Source: JBGQDM01 sp041495845
GTDB lineage: Bacteria; Acidobacteriota; Terriglobia; Terriglobales; Acidobacteriaceae
Assembly (NCBI GenBank): GCA_041495845.1
Contig: JBGQDM010000006.1
Span: 1-57,939, forward strand
Reading direction: 5' to 3'
DNA: 57,939 bases
Each line of letters starts with the position of its first letter. Positions within the stretch are counted from its first letter, which is position 1. Under the pieces are notes generated by a model. That model was not told where the DNA came from. It did no database searches and saw nothing but the letters and a program-made list of their open reading frames with translations. A program made the translations under genes and the position numbers. Of this stretch, positions 35,446 to 43,958 are shown piece after piece.

Positions 35446-35522
35446 TGGTGGCGGCGGTAGGACTCGAACCTACGACCTACGGATTATGAGACCGTCGCTC
35501 TAACCACCTGAGCTACACCGCC
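35446..35522 (-). tRNA. tRNA-Met (anticodon CAU)
   Basis: 77-nt cloverleaf on the minus strand. Acceptor GGCGGTG pairs with CGCCGCC (one G-T pair), the D arm is GCTC...GAGC, the anticodon loop is CTCATAA with anticodon CAT, and the T arm is GTAGG-TTCGAGT-CCTAC. The discriminator A and CCA are encoded (35449-35446). The G1-C72 pair and loop sequence fit elongator Met; a tRNA-Ile2 with lysidine-modified CAU cannot be excluded from sequence alone. Confidence 0.93.
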
Positions 35523-35633
35523 ACGGTTGAGGGAGGGCGAACAAAAGTATTTTAACATTCACGCTGCAAATTCGCGGCTGGCAGCCTTGCGCCCCTGAGA
35601 ATGTGTTTGCTGTGGGAAAAGCCTAACCACCAA

Positions 35634-35663
35634 GAGCACGAAGGAGCACGAAGGAGCACGAAG
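35634..35663. repeat. three tandem copies of a 10-bp repeat
   Basis: GAGCACGAAG occurs three times head to tail, preceded by CCACCAA. It lies in the non-coding stretch between the tRNA and the ATP-grasp remnant. Similar ACGAAGG-rich arrays are scattered through many genomes, but only this array is seen in the window. Confidence 0.7.
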
Positions 35664-35723
35664 GGAATCGGGCTTGCTTTCCCAGCTGCTGGTCGAGCCT
35701 CTTTCGAAATTAAGCCTCCATCC

Positions 35724-35903
35724 TCAATCCGTCGGTTTGCTGGCGAGAGGCGGCTGCCTGATGTAGAAGTCGCGGACGAAACGCTCGGCGTGTTTCTCCA
35801 GCGTGAGCAGAAAGACGCGGCAGCCCAGGCGCTTGCACCCGCGCATGAACTCCCCGCCCTTTTCGTACGACGTGATGCAGAGCATGGTGAGCGGCTCGGG
35901 CAT
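35724..35903 (-). pseudogene. N-terminal remnant of an ATP-grasp-type protein
   Basis: A 59-codon open frame starts at ATG 35903 and stops at 35724. Its first part, MLCITSYEKGGEFMRGCKRL then GCRVFLLTLEK, matches the start of acidobacterial ATP-grasp proteins as I know them (MLC-x-x-SY-x-KG-x-x-F-x-R-x-CK-x-x-GC-x-V-x-LLT). The following residues (RFVRDFYIRQPPLASKPTD) do not resemble the family and no ATP-binding core follows, so only the first ~40 codons survive. It lies upstream of and divergent from kdsB. Either a truncated gene or a small orphan protein. Confidence 0.55.
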
Positions 35904-36003
35904 CGTGGTCCTCGTGGACGGTTCTGGCGCTGGAGGGTATCACACTCCCGCGCGGGAAAGTATTGCTTGCCTGGAGGAAGGCTCACACGGCAAACTGGGC
36001 GCC

Positions 36004-36720
36004 ATGCGCTGCGTCGCCATCATTCCTGCCCGCCTTGCATCCACCCGATTGCCCCGCAAAATGCTGCACCTCATTGCCGGCGAACCGCTGCTGGCGCACG
36101 TGTATCGCGCGGTGCGCTCGTCACCGCTGTTGGCGGAAGTGGTGGTGGCCACGGATGCACAGGAAATCTTCGATCTCTGCCAGAGAAACAAGTGGAACGT
36201 GCGAATGACCTCCTCCACACATCGCAGCGGGACGGAGCGAGTGCACGAAGTGGCGCAGTCCGTTGCAGCGGATGTTTACGTCAACGTGCAAGGCGACGAG
36301 CCGCTGACCCGGGCCGAACACCTGGCCGCGCTGCTGGAAGTGATGAAGGACCCGGCGGTGCAAGTGGGCACGCTCAAGACGGCTTGCCCGGCGCCAGACG
36401 TGAACAATCCGAACGCGGTGAAAGTGGTGACCGACCTGGCGGGACGGGCGCTGTATTTTTCCCGTGCAACCATTCCCCACGATCGCGACGGCTCAGGGCC
36501 GCGCTATTTCAAGCATCTGGGCTTCTACGCGTATCGCAAGGCGGCGCTGGATCGATTTGTGGTGTTGCCCGAATCGTCCCTCGAACGCAGCGAACGGCTG
36601 GAGCAGTTGCGTTTTCTGGAAAACGGGATTGCGATTCACGTGGCCGAAACGCCGTTTGACAGTGTAGGTGTGGACACGGAAGAAGATGCGCGGCGGGTGG
36701 AGAAGTTGCTGCGCCGGTAA
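36004..36720 (+). CDS. kdsB: 3-deoxy-manno-octulosonate cytidylyltransferase
   Basis: 238 residues from ATG 36004; the frame is open upstream but the family start is here (MRCVAIIPARLASTRLPRKM). Conserved points: IIPARLASTRLPRK (nucleotide-binding loop), VVVATDAQEI, RSGTERVHEVA, YVNVQGDEPL (metal Asp), and KHLGFYAYRKAALDRF with SLERSERLEQLRFLENG. The enzyme makes CMP-Kdo for the lipopolysaccharide inner core, so the host has a Kdo-containing outer membrane. Convergent with the M48 peptidase gene 58 bases downstream. Confidence 0.96.
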   Translation: MRCVAIIPARLASTRLPRKMLHLIAGEPLLAHVYRAVRSSPLLAEVVVATDAQEIFDLCQRNKWNVRMTSSTHRSGTERVHEVAQSVAADVYVNVQGDEPLTRAEHLAALLEVMKDPAVQVGTLKTACPAPDVNNPNAVKVVTDLAGRALYFSRATIPHDRDGSGPRYFKHLGFYAYRKAALDRFVVLPESSLERSERLEQLRFLENGIAIHVAETPFDSVGVDTEEDARRVEKLLRR

Positions 36721-36778
36721 GGGTCGCTGCGTAAACCCGAATTCATAGCCTGGTGCTGCCCACCCGGCGGATTCTTCC

Positions 36779-37915
36779 TTATCCCGCCGCCCACGCCTGC
36801 GCTGCCTCGATGCGCCGCGCAATCGACGGATGCGAGTGAAAAAGCCATTCCACCCACTTGGAGGGCGTGCGCTCGGCCAGGTTTTGATCCGCCAGTTTGC
36901 TCATGGCGGAGATAAATGGCTCCACCGAAGGGATGGAGCGGAAGCAGTAGCGGTCGGCTTCGCGCTCGTTGTAGCGGGAATACGCGTTGAGCGCCGGTAA
37001 CAGCAGAAGCGACAGCAGCGTTGCTACCAGCACCAGCAGCGGCAGGTTGGCGAAATCGGTTAGGGTTTCAAACCAGTGCCAACGCTCCACCGCGGCATGC
37101 AGAATCTGCGCCGCCAGCCAGAAGCCAAAAAGCGTAATCACCGCCTGTACGCCAATGGCCTTGAGGATGTGGCGATGGACGTGGTGGCCGAGTTCGTGGG
37201 CCAGCACCGCTTCAATTTCGTCGGTCGTGTAGTTGGCCAGCAACGTGTCGGCAAGGATGATGCGGCGGGTGCGGCCAAGTCCGGTGAGCGCCGCGTTCGC
37301 CTTCTTCGTTTTTTCTGAAAGCTTCCACTCATAGACGCCGCGGACGCGCGTGCCCGCCCGCTCGCTGAGCTGCACCAGGCGTTGTTTGAGTTCTTCGTTT
37401 TCCAGGGGAGAAAATTTGTAGAAGATCGGGAACAGTACCACCGGTGCGATCTGCGCCATGAGCACGAACAAGGCAAGGAACACGGCCCACGCCAGCAGCC
37501 ACCAATCCTGGGGCGCGGAGCGAATGAGGAAGTAGAGCAATTCCGCGGCGACCACGGTGAGTACGAAGCCGACCAGGAAGGACTTGGTTTCGTCCCACAG
37601 CCAGGCGCGCAGTTTCTGATTGGAAAGCTGGTAGCGATGTTCGAGCCGGTACCCGTAGTAGTCGAGGGCAAAGCCAGCGACTTTGCTGATGGCCAGCAGA
37701 AGAAAAACGTAGAACACGACGGCGAGCGAATACGTCTGGTGGGTGCGGGAGTAGGCAATGTCGCGCAGGTGACCGCTCCAGCCGGTGAGCAGCAGGGCAA
37801 GGAGCACGAGGAGCCCGAGCAGGAAATCTGCAATCGACACTCGACGGCGCAATTGGTTGTAGCGGCGTGCTGCGGCGGAATCCGGCGACGGCGTGCTGGG
37901 GGAGGTGAACGTCAT
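36779..37915 (-). CDS. M48 family (CAAX protease 1/Ste24-like) membrane peptidase
   Basis: 378 residues from ATG 37915. About seven hydrophobic membrane segments. The zinc motif is VLAHELGHHVHRHIL and the third ligand lies in RYNEREADRYCF. Typical family sequences also seen are RLEHRYQLSNQKLRAWLWDE, FYKFSPLENEELKQRL and LFHSHPSIARRIEAAQ at the C-terminus. Bacterial members are integral-membrane metallopeptidases of uncertain substrate, possibly in membrane protein quality control. It follows the phosphohexomutase gene on the same strand after 144 bases. Confidence 0.93.
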   Translation of the reverse strand: MTFTSPSTPSPDSAAARRYNQLRRRVSIADFLLGLLVLLALLLTGWSGHLRDIAYSRTHQTYSLAVVFYVFLLLAISKVAGFALDYYGYRLEHRYQLSNQKLRAWLWDETKSFLVGFVLTVVAAELLYFLIRSAPQDWWLLAWAVFLALFVLMAQIAPVVLFPIFYKFSPLENEELKQRLVQLSERAGTRVRGVYEWKLSEKTKKANAALTGLGRTRRIILADTLLANYTTDEIEAVLAHELGHHVHRHILKAIGVQAVITLFGFWLAAQILHAAVERWHWFETLTDFANLPLLVLVATLLSLLLLPALNAYSRYNEREADRYCFRSIPSVEPFISAMSKLADQNLAERTPSKWVEWLFHSHPSIARRIEAAQAWAAG

Positions 37916-38059
37916 GCTTGCTCAATTTTCCTACAGCCGGGCGGCTCCGCAACCATTCGTTGTGTGAGGGGCCTCTTGGGTCACCAGACCGCAATGCCCG
38001 GGCAACGCCCACAACCGGGCTGACTGGGCAACACGTTAGCAGACTTTTCGAGCGCGTGG

Positions 38060-39475
38060 TTACGAAGTTTGGTGCACGAAGTTTTCGGCGTCCAGCAGGA
38101 CTTGGCGCACCAGTTCCGGCGAGGACGCCTCGGCATAGACCCGCAGCAGCGGCTCCGTACCGGAAGCGCGAAATAGCACCCAGGCTTCCGCACCATGATC
38201 TCCGGTGGCGGCGTCGAGAAAAAATTTGATGCCGTCCATCCCCTCTTTTTTCAGGATGCGATGGTCGGCAAGCTGCTGCGTGCGTTCGTCGCGAGCGCGC
38301 TGGATCGCAGACTGCTTCATTTCGTCGGTGATGTGAAGATCGCGACGTCCGTAATAGTGCGGGCCGAAGTCCCGCTGCAACGCGGCGACGAGTTGGCCCA
38401 GCGTCTTGTCTTCTTCGGCCATCACGTTGGCCAAAAGCAGCGAATTCAATATCCCGTCGCGCTCGGGCAGAAAACGGGAATAGCCGATGCCGCCGGACTC
38501 TTCGCCGCCGATGAGGATCTCGCGCTCCATCATGAGGTCGGCGATGTATTTGAAGCCGATGGAGCACTCGATCAGCGTACGTCCGTGCTTCGCCGCAATG
38601 CGGTCGAGCATGCGCGTGGTATTAAAAGCGCGCACCACGTCGCCCGGCCACTGGCGACGTTCCAGCAGCCAACGTAAGAGGATGGCGAAAATCTTGTGTG
38701 AGTCCACAAAGCTGCCGTCCTCAGCAACGGCGCCAATGCGGTCCGCATCCCCATCGGTAGCGAGGCCAGCATGGCATTTCTCTTGCACTACCGTCTGCTG
38801 CAGCAGGGCGATGTGCGGTTCGATGGGTTCCGGATTGATGTCCGGAAAGAGCGGATTTACTTCCTGACGGATGGCGACGAAGGGCACTCCGAGTTCGCTG
38901 AGAATTCCCGTCAGTACGCCACGGCCGGAACCGTACATGCAATCCACCGCCAGCTTGAAGCCGGCCTTCGCGATGCGGCTGGTGTCGGCGAATTTGCAGA
39001 TGGCGGCAATGTAGGGCGCTTTCAGGTCCACCTCGTGCACCGCCGCGGGGTTTCCCTTGGGCATGGAACCCGCGGCCAATTCCTGTTCGATGACCTCCAT
39101 GATGGCCGGGGTGGCTGACCCGCCGAACTTGCCTTTGAATTTCACCCCATTCCAGTTCCACGGGTTGTGACTGGAAGTGATGACCACGCCACCCGCCGCA
39201 CGCTGCGACTTTACCGCGAAAGAAACCGCAGGCGTTGGGGTGTAGTCGTTTGCGAGTTTCACGGGGACACCGGCGGCAGCCAGCACTTCACTTGCCACTT
39301 CAGCCGCGCGGCGCGATGCAAAGCGCGTGTCGTAGCCAATGACTACGCCGCGGGTGGCGTCTTCACACTTGAGCACGTACGCGGCGATGGCGCCCGCTAC
39401 CCGGCGCACGTTGTCAAAGGTAAAGTCGTCGGCGATGATGCCGCGCCAACCGTCGGTTCCAAACTTGATAGTCAT
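38060..39475 (-). CDS. phosphoglucomutase/phosphomannomutase
   Basis: 471 residues from ATG 39475 (MTIKFGTDGWRGIIADDFTF). All four domain signatures are present: the phosphoserine loop VVITSSHNPWNWNG, the metal loop ATDGDADRIGAV, the sugar loop IGGEESGGIGYS and the phosphate-binding loop FRASGTEPLLRVYAE. It interconverts hexose 6- and 1-phosphates. Between a mannose-1-phosphate guanylyltransferase and manA on the same strand, it most likely makes mannose 1-phosphate for GDP-mannose. Glucose or glucosamine phosphates are alternatives, since specificity cannot be read from the motifs. Confidence 0.92.
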   Translation of the reverse strand: MTIKFGTDGWRGIIADDFTFDNVRRVAGAIAAYVLKCEDATRGVVIGYDTRFASRRAAEVASEVLAAAGVPVKLANDYTPTPAVSFAVKSQRAAGGVVITSSHNPWNWNGVKFKGKFGGSATPAIMEVIEQELAAGSMPKGNPAAVHEVDLKAPYIAAICKFADTSRIAKAGFKLAVDCMYGSGRGVLTGILSELGVPFVAIRQEVNPLFPDINPEPIEPHIALLQQTVVQEKCHAGLATDGDADRIGAVAEDGSFVDSHKIFAILLRWLLERRQWPGDVVRAFNTTRMLDRIAAKHGRTLIECSIGFKYIADLMMEREILIGGEESGGIGYSRFLPERDGILNSLLLANVMAEEDKTLGQLVAALQRDFGPHYYGRRDLHITDEMKQSAIQRARDERTQQLADHRILKKEGMDGIKFFLDAATGDHGAEAWVLFRASGTEPLLRVYAEASSPELVRQVLLDAENFVHQTS

Positions 39476-39497
39476 AGATTCTGTGGTTAGCGTTTCG

Positions 39498-40595
39498 TCA
39501 GACCAGCTTCTTCATTTTCTTTTCGTCGAGATACTTTACGATTTTGCCGACGTCTTGCGCCTGTTCGCGGGTGGTGATGAGCAGCGCATCCTCGGTCTGC
39601 ACGATCACTAGGTCACGGACGCCAACCACAGCCACAAACTTTCCCGGAGCATGAACGTAGTTGCCGGTGGCATCGAGAGCAAAACTGCCGGCGCCGGCAA
39701 TCAGGTTGCCGTCTGGTGCCGGCTTCTTCGTCGCGTGGTGTTCATAGAGCGCTGTCCAGGAGCCAAGGTCGTTCCATCCGAAGTCCGCAGGCAGGCAAAA
39801 AATGTTGGAGCGGGATTCACCCTTGGCGGAACGGGGCTCCAGGACGGCGTAATCCACGCTGATGTTTTCGCAGCGCGGATACAGCCGGCGGAACGTGGCA
39901 GCGAATTTGCGTGTTCCATACCCCGCGGCAATCTCCGCCAGCAAGGGCGCCGTCTTCGGCAAGTGTTCTTCCAGTGCGCGAGTCAGCGTGCGCGCGCTCC
40001 ACAGAAACATTCCGCTGTTCCAGTAATAGTTGCCGGCGGCGAGCATTTCTGTGGCGCGGGCCGTATTGGGTTTTTCCGTGAAGCGCCGCACCCGCAGCGC
40101 ATCTGTCCCGGTGGCGGCCCCGGCTTCAATGTAGCCATAGCCGGCTTCAGGGCGGCTGGGCCGAATGCCGAGCACCACAATATTTTCACCAGCGGCAGCC
40201 ATGGCGATGCCCTGCCGCAAAGTTGCGCGGTAGCGATCGGCGTCCGCAATCACGTGGTCGGAGGGGAAGAGGCCGAGAACGGCGCCCGGATCGTCCCGCA
40301 GCAGAAGGTACGCGGCCAGACCGATGGCGGGAGCCGTGTTGCGGCCCACCGGTTCGGCGATTACCTGCCGCGCGCTCACGCGTGGAAGCTGGCGCAGGAT
40401 GGCGGCGCGCAAGTCGTCATTGGTGACAATCCAAAAACGTTTGGCGGCAGCCAGCGGCAGCAGGCGCGCCACCGTCTGCTGGATCATGGTCTGCTTGCCG
40501 TCCAGCGCGAGTAGTTGCTTGGCGCGACGCTTACGGCTGAGTGGCCAGAAGCGCGTGCCGCGACCACCGGCGAGGATTACAGGATAGAAGTTCAT
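39498..40595 (-). CDS. manC: mannose-1-phosphate guanylyltransferase
   Basis: 365 residues from ATG 40595. The nucleotidyltransferase signature LAGGRGTRFWPLSRKRRAKQ is at the start, followed by MIQQTVARLLPL, FPSDHVIADAD (metal Asp), VLGIRPSRPEAGYGYIE, FTEKPNTARA, YYWNSGMFLWSA and late FGWNDLGSWTALYEH. It lacks the C-terminal cupin isomerase domain of bifunctional ManC, matching the separate manA gene two genes upstream. It makes GDP-mannose from mannose 1-phosphate and GTP. Six bases separate it from the small membrane-protein gene upstream. Confidence 0.93.
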   Translation of the reverse strand: MNFYPVILAGGRGTRFWPLSRKRRAKQLLALDGKQTMIQQTVARLLPLAAAKRFWIVTNDDLRAAILRQLPRVSARQVIAEPVGRNTAPAIGLAAYLLLRDDPGAVLGLFPSDHVIADADRYRATLRQGIAMAAAGENIVVLGIRPSRPEAGYGYIEAGAATGTDALRVRRFTEKPNTARATEMLAAGNYYWNSGMFLWSARTLTRALEEHLPKTAPLLAEIAAGYGTRKFAATFRRLYPRCENISVDYAVLEPRSAKGESRSNIFCLPADFGWNDLGSWTALYEHHATKKPAPDGNLIAGAGSFALDATGNYVHAPGKFVAVVGVRDLVIVQTEDALLITTREQAQDVGKIVKYLDEKKMKKLV

Positions 40596-40601
40596 CTCAA
40601 T

Positions 40602-41006
40602 TCAGTCCGTCGAAGCATGATGGCGCATTACGAAAATCGGAAGGGCAGCAAACGCCGCGAACACGGCCAGCGCCAGCAATCCTGGCGCAGTGCCGAAATG
40701 CGCCAAGTAGTCACGAAGTGTCTGCCCGCGCAGCCACAACCCGCCCAACAATTCCGCCAGCAGAAGCAGAGTCAGCGCGACTGTGCCCATTCCAATCCGT
40801 GATGCGAGTGCGCCGGGGACCTCAAAATGCCGGATGACCCAGCGCGCCGCCAGCACTGAAACCGTCAGCATCAACGGCGCTTCCAGCATCACCGCTGTGG
40901 TCGGCCCCAACCGCGGCTCCACCCAGAGTACCCGAACCGGACCCAGCACCCAGCCGGCGGCGAACGCAATCATGAAATAGACCGCACCGGCGCGGAGTGT
41001 ATTCAT
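40602..41006 (-). CDS. small four-segment membrane protein
   Basis: 134 residues. ATG 41006 (MNTLRAGAVYFMIAFAAGWV) is chosen because AGAGGAG lies five bases upstream; the frame is open eight codons further. Four hydrophobic stretches are visible: YFMIAFAAGWVLGPVRVLWV, TAVMLEAPLMLTVSVLAARW, VALTLLLLAELLGGLWL and GLLALAVFAAFAALPIFVM. No enzyme motif. It matches a common uncharacterised bacterial membrane protein type. Packed tightly between manA and manC, so co-transcribed, but a functional link is not shown. Confidence 0.8.
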   Translation of the reverse strand: MNTLRAGAVYFMIAFAAGWVLGPVRVLWVEPRLGPTTAVMLEAPLMLTVSVLAARWVIRHFEVPGALASRIGMGTVALTLLLLAELLGGLWLRGQTLRDYLAHFGTAPGLLALAVFAAFAALPIFVMRHHASTD

Positions 41007-41031
41007 GTTTCTCCTCTTCCCCGCGGCCAAC

Positions 41032-42027
41032 TTATTGCTCTGCCGATAGGTGTGTCTGCGGCTCCGGACGCGGCTTTCCCGGGACGCGAGAGCGCAGGAG
41101 CCGGATCTGCCACTGCGGCTTCACGCGGAACTCGGGGAGCGAAGCGGGAATCACCACCGCATCCCCGGTGGCGATCGTGACCGGAGTGCAGCCGGCGCAC
41201 TCGACCACGCCGCAGCCTTCCATGGCCACGAGAATTTGCGCGGTAGTGACGCCGTCTTCCGCGGTGGCGAAGCGCTGCTCCTCGCGCAACTCGTGCCGGT
41301 CCACCACGAAATAGGGAGCGGCGACCAGTTCTTCGCTCGCGTCGTTGCGGACCGCGTTGCGCACAACTTTTCCCGAGCCCACTTTTTCTTTCACTGCCGC
41401 CAACCCGCGTTCCAGGTGCAATTCGCGCGGCCGTCCGTAATCATACAGACGATAGGTGGCGTCCGACTGCTGCTGGGTTTCGATCAGGATCGAACCGGGA
41501 CCGAGCGTGTGCACGGTGCCGGCGGCCACGTAGATCATGTCGTCGGTGTGAACGTCGATCCAGTTCAGCAAGTCTTCCGCGTGCTGGCCGTGAATCGCGT
41601 GTTCCAGTTGCTGCCGAGTTACACCCGGCTTGAGCCCCAGCGCAACCTGCGCTCCTGGGTTGGCGTGGGCGATATACCAGCACTCGGTCTTGCCCCAGGG
41701 CTCGCCGGCCTGCTGTGCTGCCGCGTCATCGGGGTGTACCTGCACGGAAAGCTTGTCCTGCGGAAAGAGAAACTTGAGCAGCAGGGGAAAACGTTCGGGG
41801 TCGCGAGCCGCATCCCCGACGAGAGCGCGCTGAAATTCGCGGCCCAGTTCTTCCAGACGCTTGCCCGCGAGGGGACCATTGGCCACTCGGCAATGATCGC
41901 CGGTGAGCCAGGCCTCGCCGATCTTGCGGTCAAATTTCTGGTCGGGATAAATGGGCGAGAGATCGAACGTGCCCCAGGGACGCGGGTCGAACTCCGGCAC
42001 CATGCGCAGTGGATAGAGGCGATTCAT
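41032..42027 (-). CDS. manA: mannose-6-phosphate isomerase, class I
   Basis: 331 residues from ATG 42027 (MNRLYPLRMVPEFDPRPWGT). Zinc ligands and family motifs: FLFPQDKLSVQVHPDDAAAQ (Gln, His), GKTECWYIAHANPGAQVALG (Glu), YVAAGTVHTLGPGSILIETQ (His), and QQSDATYRLYDYGRPRELH. It interconverts fructose 6-phosphate and mannose 6-phosphate, here probably feeding GDP-mannose synthesis. There is no clear Shine-Dalgarno sequence, and a strong terminator hairpin ends only 11 bases before the start codon, so its expression may rely on readthrough or an overlapping promoter. Confidence 0.93.
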   Translation of the reverse strand: MNRLYPLRMVPEFDPRPWGTFDLSPIYPDQKFDRKIGEAWLTGDHCRVANGPLAGKRLEELGREFQRALVGDAARDPERFPLLLKFLFPQDKLSVQVHPDDAAAQQAGEPWGKTECWYIAHANPGAQVALGLKPGVTRQQLEHAIHGQHAEDLLNWIDVHTDDMIYVAAGTVHTLGPGSILIETQQQSDATYRLYDYGRPRELHLERGLAAVKEKVGSGKVVRNAVRNDASEELVAAPYFVVDRHELREEQRFATAEDGVTTAQILVAMEGCGVVECAGCTPVTIATGDAVVIPASLPEFRVKPQWQIRLLRSRVPGKPRPEPQTHLSAEQ

Positions 42028-42037
42028 GAGCGGCGTG

Positions 42038-42067
42038 AAAAAATCAAGGCCGCCCGCGGGGGCGGCC
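42038..42067 (-). terminator. rho-independent terminator between aminotransferase gene and manA
   Basis: Minus strand: perfect 8-bp stem GGCCGCCC/GGGCGGCC with a 4-base loop, then TTGATTTTTT. It lies past the aminotransferase stop (42124). The T-tract ends 11 bases before the manA ATG. An upstream GC-rich segment (around 42094-42110) could pair with part of the stem, so attenuation is conceivable. Confidence 0.85.
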
Positions 42068-42123
42068 TGCCCATCAGCTTACCTCAGGCGGGGCGGCTGC
42101 CCGCAAGAGTGAAAAGACTCCCC

Positions 42124-43320
42124 TCAAAGGGAAGCAAAAAACTTGCGCATCCGCTGCAAGCCGCGATCAAGTTCGGCGACCGACGTGGCATAGGAAACGC
42201 GAATATGGCCGGCGGTGCCAAAACCCTCGCCCGGCACCGTGGCCACGTGAACTTCACGCAGCAGTTTGCCGGCGATGTCAGAAGCGGACTTGATGCCAGC
42301 ACGTCCGAGGAAGCTGGACACGTTGGGGTAGGCGTAGAAAGCGCCTTCCGGCAAAGCGCAGGTGATGCCCGGAATTTCGCGCAGACCTTTGACCACGTGA
42401 TCGCGCAGTCGAATGTATTCCAGGCGCATCTGCTCGACGCACTCCTGCGGCCCCTTGAGTGCCGCCACCGCTGCTTTCTGCACGATGGAAGTCGGGTTCG
42501 AGGTGCACTGGCTCTGCAGTTTGTGCATGGCGCTGACCACCGCCGCCGGAGCCAGCGCGTAGCCGAGGCGCCAGCCGGTCATGGCGTAGGTTTTCGAGAG
42601 CGAGCCGATGATGACCATGCGTTCGCGGCAATCCCGCAGGGCGCCGACCGAAAAACGCTTCGGGGTGTAATTCAAATAGACGTAACACTCGTCGGAGATG
42701 ACCCAGATGCCGTGCTCCGCCGCCATGCGAAGAATTCCGGTCATGTCTTCCGGTGAGATCACCGCCCCGGAAGGATTCGACGGCGAGTTGAGCACAATGA
42801 CTTTGGTCTGGGGCGTGACTAGGCGCTCCACCATGGCTTGGGTCACGCGGAAGCCCTGCTCCTCATCGGTAGCAAGCAGCACAGGCAGACCGCCAGCGTA
42901 GCGGATGATGTCCTTGAACGAAACCCAGTAGGGAACGGGCAGAATGACTTCATCCCCGTGGTCGACGAGCACGCTGATGGCGTTGAAGAGCGCGTGCTTG
43001 CCGCCGACGCAAGCGATGACTTCCTCGCGGCGGTAGTCGGAATCAAAATCCACGGCGTGCCGGTGCACGATGGCGTCGCGCAATTCAGCTGTGCCGCCGA
43101 CCGCCGTGTACTTGCTGAAGTTGCCCTGGATGGCGGCGATGGCCGCTTCCTTCACGTGCGCCGGAGTGGGGAAGTGCGGCTCGCCGGCGCCGAAATCCAC
43201 CACGTCAATCCCTTGCTGGCGGAGCTTGTCCGCTTCCGCGACCACAGCCATGGTGGCCGAGGCTTCAATGCGCTGAATGCGAGCGGAGAGTTTGACGGCT
43301 TCCACCGTAGCAGTGGTCAT
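42124..43320 (-). CDS. aspartate-type aminotransferase (PLP-dependent, class I)
   Basis: 398 residues from ATG 43320. Fold-type I features are LSARIQRIEASATMAVVAEA, VDFGAGEPHFPTP, VGGKHALFNAISVLV, VLNSPSNPSGAVIS (cofactor Asn), VISDECYVYLNY (Asp, Tyr), GSLSKTYAMTGWRLGYALAP (Schiff-base Lys) and GHIRVSYATSVAELDRGL (substrate carboxylate Arg). It belongs to the Ib aspartate aminotransferase/prephenate aminotransferase group. Its start overlaps the coaD stop (ATGA). Confidence 0.93.
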   Translation of the reverse strand: MTTATVEAVKLSARIQRIEASATMAVVAEADKLRQQGIDVVDFGAGEPHFPTPAHVKEAAIAAIQGNFSKYTAVGGTAELRDAIVHRHAVDFDSDYRREEVIACVGGKHALFNAISVLVDHGDEVILPVPYWVSFKDIIRYAGGLPVLLATDEEQGFRVTQAMVERLVTPQTKVIVLNSPSNPSGAVISPEDMTGILRMAAEHGIWVISDECYVYLNYTPKRFSVGALRDCRERMVIIGSLSKTYAMTGWRLGYALAPAAVVSAMHKLQSQCTSNPTSIVQKAAVAALKGPQECVEQMRLEYIRLRDHVVKGLREIPGITCALPEGAFYAYPNVSSFLGRAGIKSASDIAGKLLREVHVATVPGEGFGTAGHIRVSYATSVAELDRGLQRMRKFFASL

Positions 43321-43850
43321 CGTTTCTTCCTCTTTTTTTTCGGAGTGGAATTCGCCAGTTTGTAGGCCGGATCGAAACGGGCGCGCAGCCGTTGTTCCAC
43401 CAGCGGGGGGGCGAGCGCAGCCACCGGGCCGCCCAGTTGCGCAATCTCGCGCACCAGGCGCGAGCTGATGTAGGAATACTTCTCGGCGGGCATCAGAAAA
43501 ACGGTTTCCAATTCCGGCTTGAGCTTGCGGTTCATGAGCGCCATCTGGAGTTCATATTCGTAATCGCTGAGGGCGCGAATGCCGCGTAGCATGGCCGTGG
43601 CGCCGATGCGGGTGGCGTAGTCCACGGTCAGGCCGTCGAAGGTGTCAACGCGCACGTTGGGAAACTCGGCCGTCAACGCTTCGATCATCTCAATCCGTTC
43701 CGCTACCGAGAACAGCGGGGCCTTGTCCGAATTGCGCAGGATGGCCACGATCAGCTGGTCGAACATCTTGCTGCCGCGCGTGATCAGGTCCAAGTGGCCC
43801 TTGGTCGGAGGGTCGAACGAACCCGGATAGATGACGATTGTGCGTTTCAA
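43317..43850 (-). CDS. coaD: phosphopantetheine adenylyltransferase
   Basis: 177 residues from ATG 43850. Nucleotidyltransferase signature TIVIYPGSFDPPTKGHLDLI, then VAILRNSDKAPLFSVAERIE, GLTVDYATRIGATAMLRGIR, DYEYELQMALMNRKLKPELE and YSYISSRLVREIAQLGG. It forms dephospho-CoA, the fourth step of coenzyme A synthesis. The C-terminus carries a basic tail (KKKRKKR) beyond the usual ~160 residues. The cassette insertion site at 43923 is only 73 bases upstream of the start, so the insertion may have altered its promoter. Confidence 0.96.
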   Translation of the reverse strand: MKRTIVIYPGSFDPPTKGHLDLITRGSKMFDQLIVAILRNSDKAPLFSVAERIEMIEALTAEFPNVRVDTFDGLTVDYATRIGATAMLRGIRALSDYEYELQMALMNRKLKPELETVFLMPAEKYSYISSRLVREIAQLGGPVAALAPPLVEQRLRARFDPAYKLANSTPKKKRKKR

Positions 43851-43922
43851 ATGTCCTCGGTCGAAGGGTGCAGTGAATGACTGGAGATTCTAAATGCCAC
43901 GCGCGGCCGAGGCAATGAGGAC

Positions 43923-43931
43923 GAACAATTG
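43923..43931. repeat. target-site duplication, left copy
   Basis: GAACAATTG directly abuts the left end of cassette A. Identical copy at 45421-45429 (right end of A), and GAACGATT at 45751-45758 (right end of cassette B). Nine bases is the usual duplication length for IS1. Confidence 0.8.
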
Positions 43932-43958
43932 GGTAGTGTCCTATTTTGGATTTTGGTC

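Noticed and set aside
41050..42756. 568-codon plus-strand open frame
   Set aside because: It is antisense to manA and the aminotransferase gene, which have complete motif sets; its own translation has no family features.
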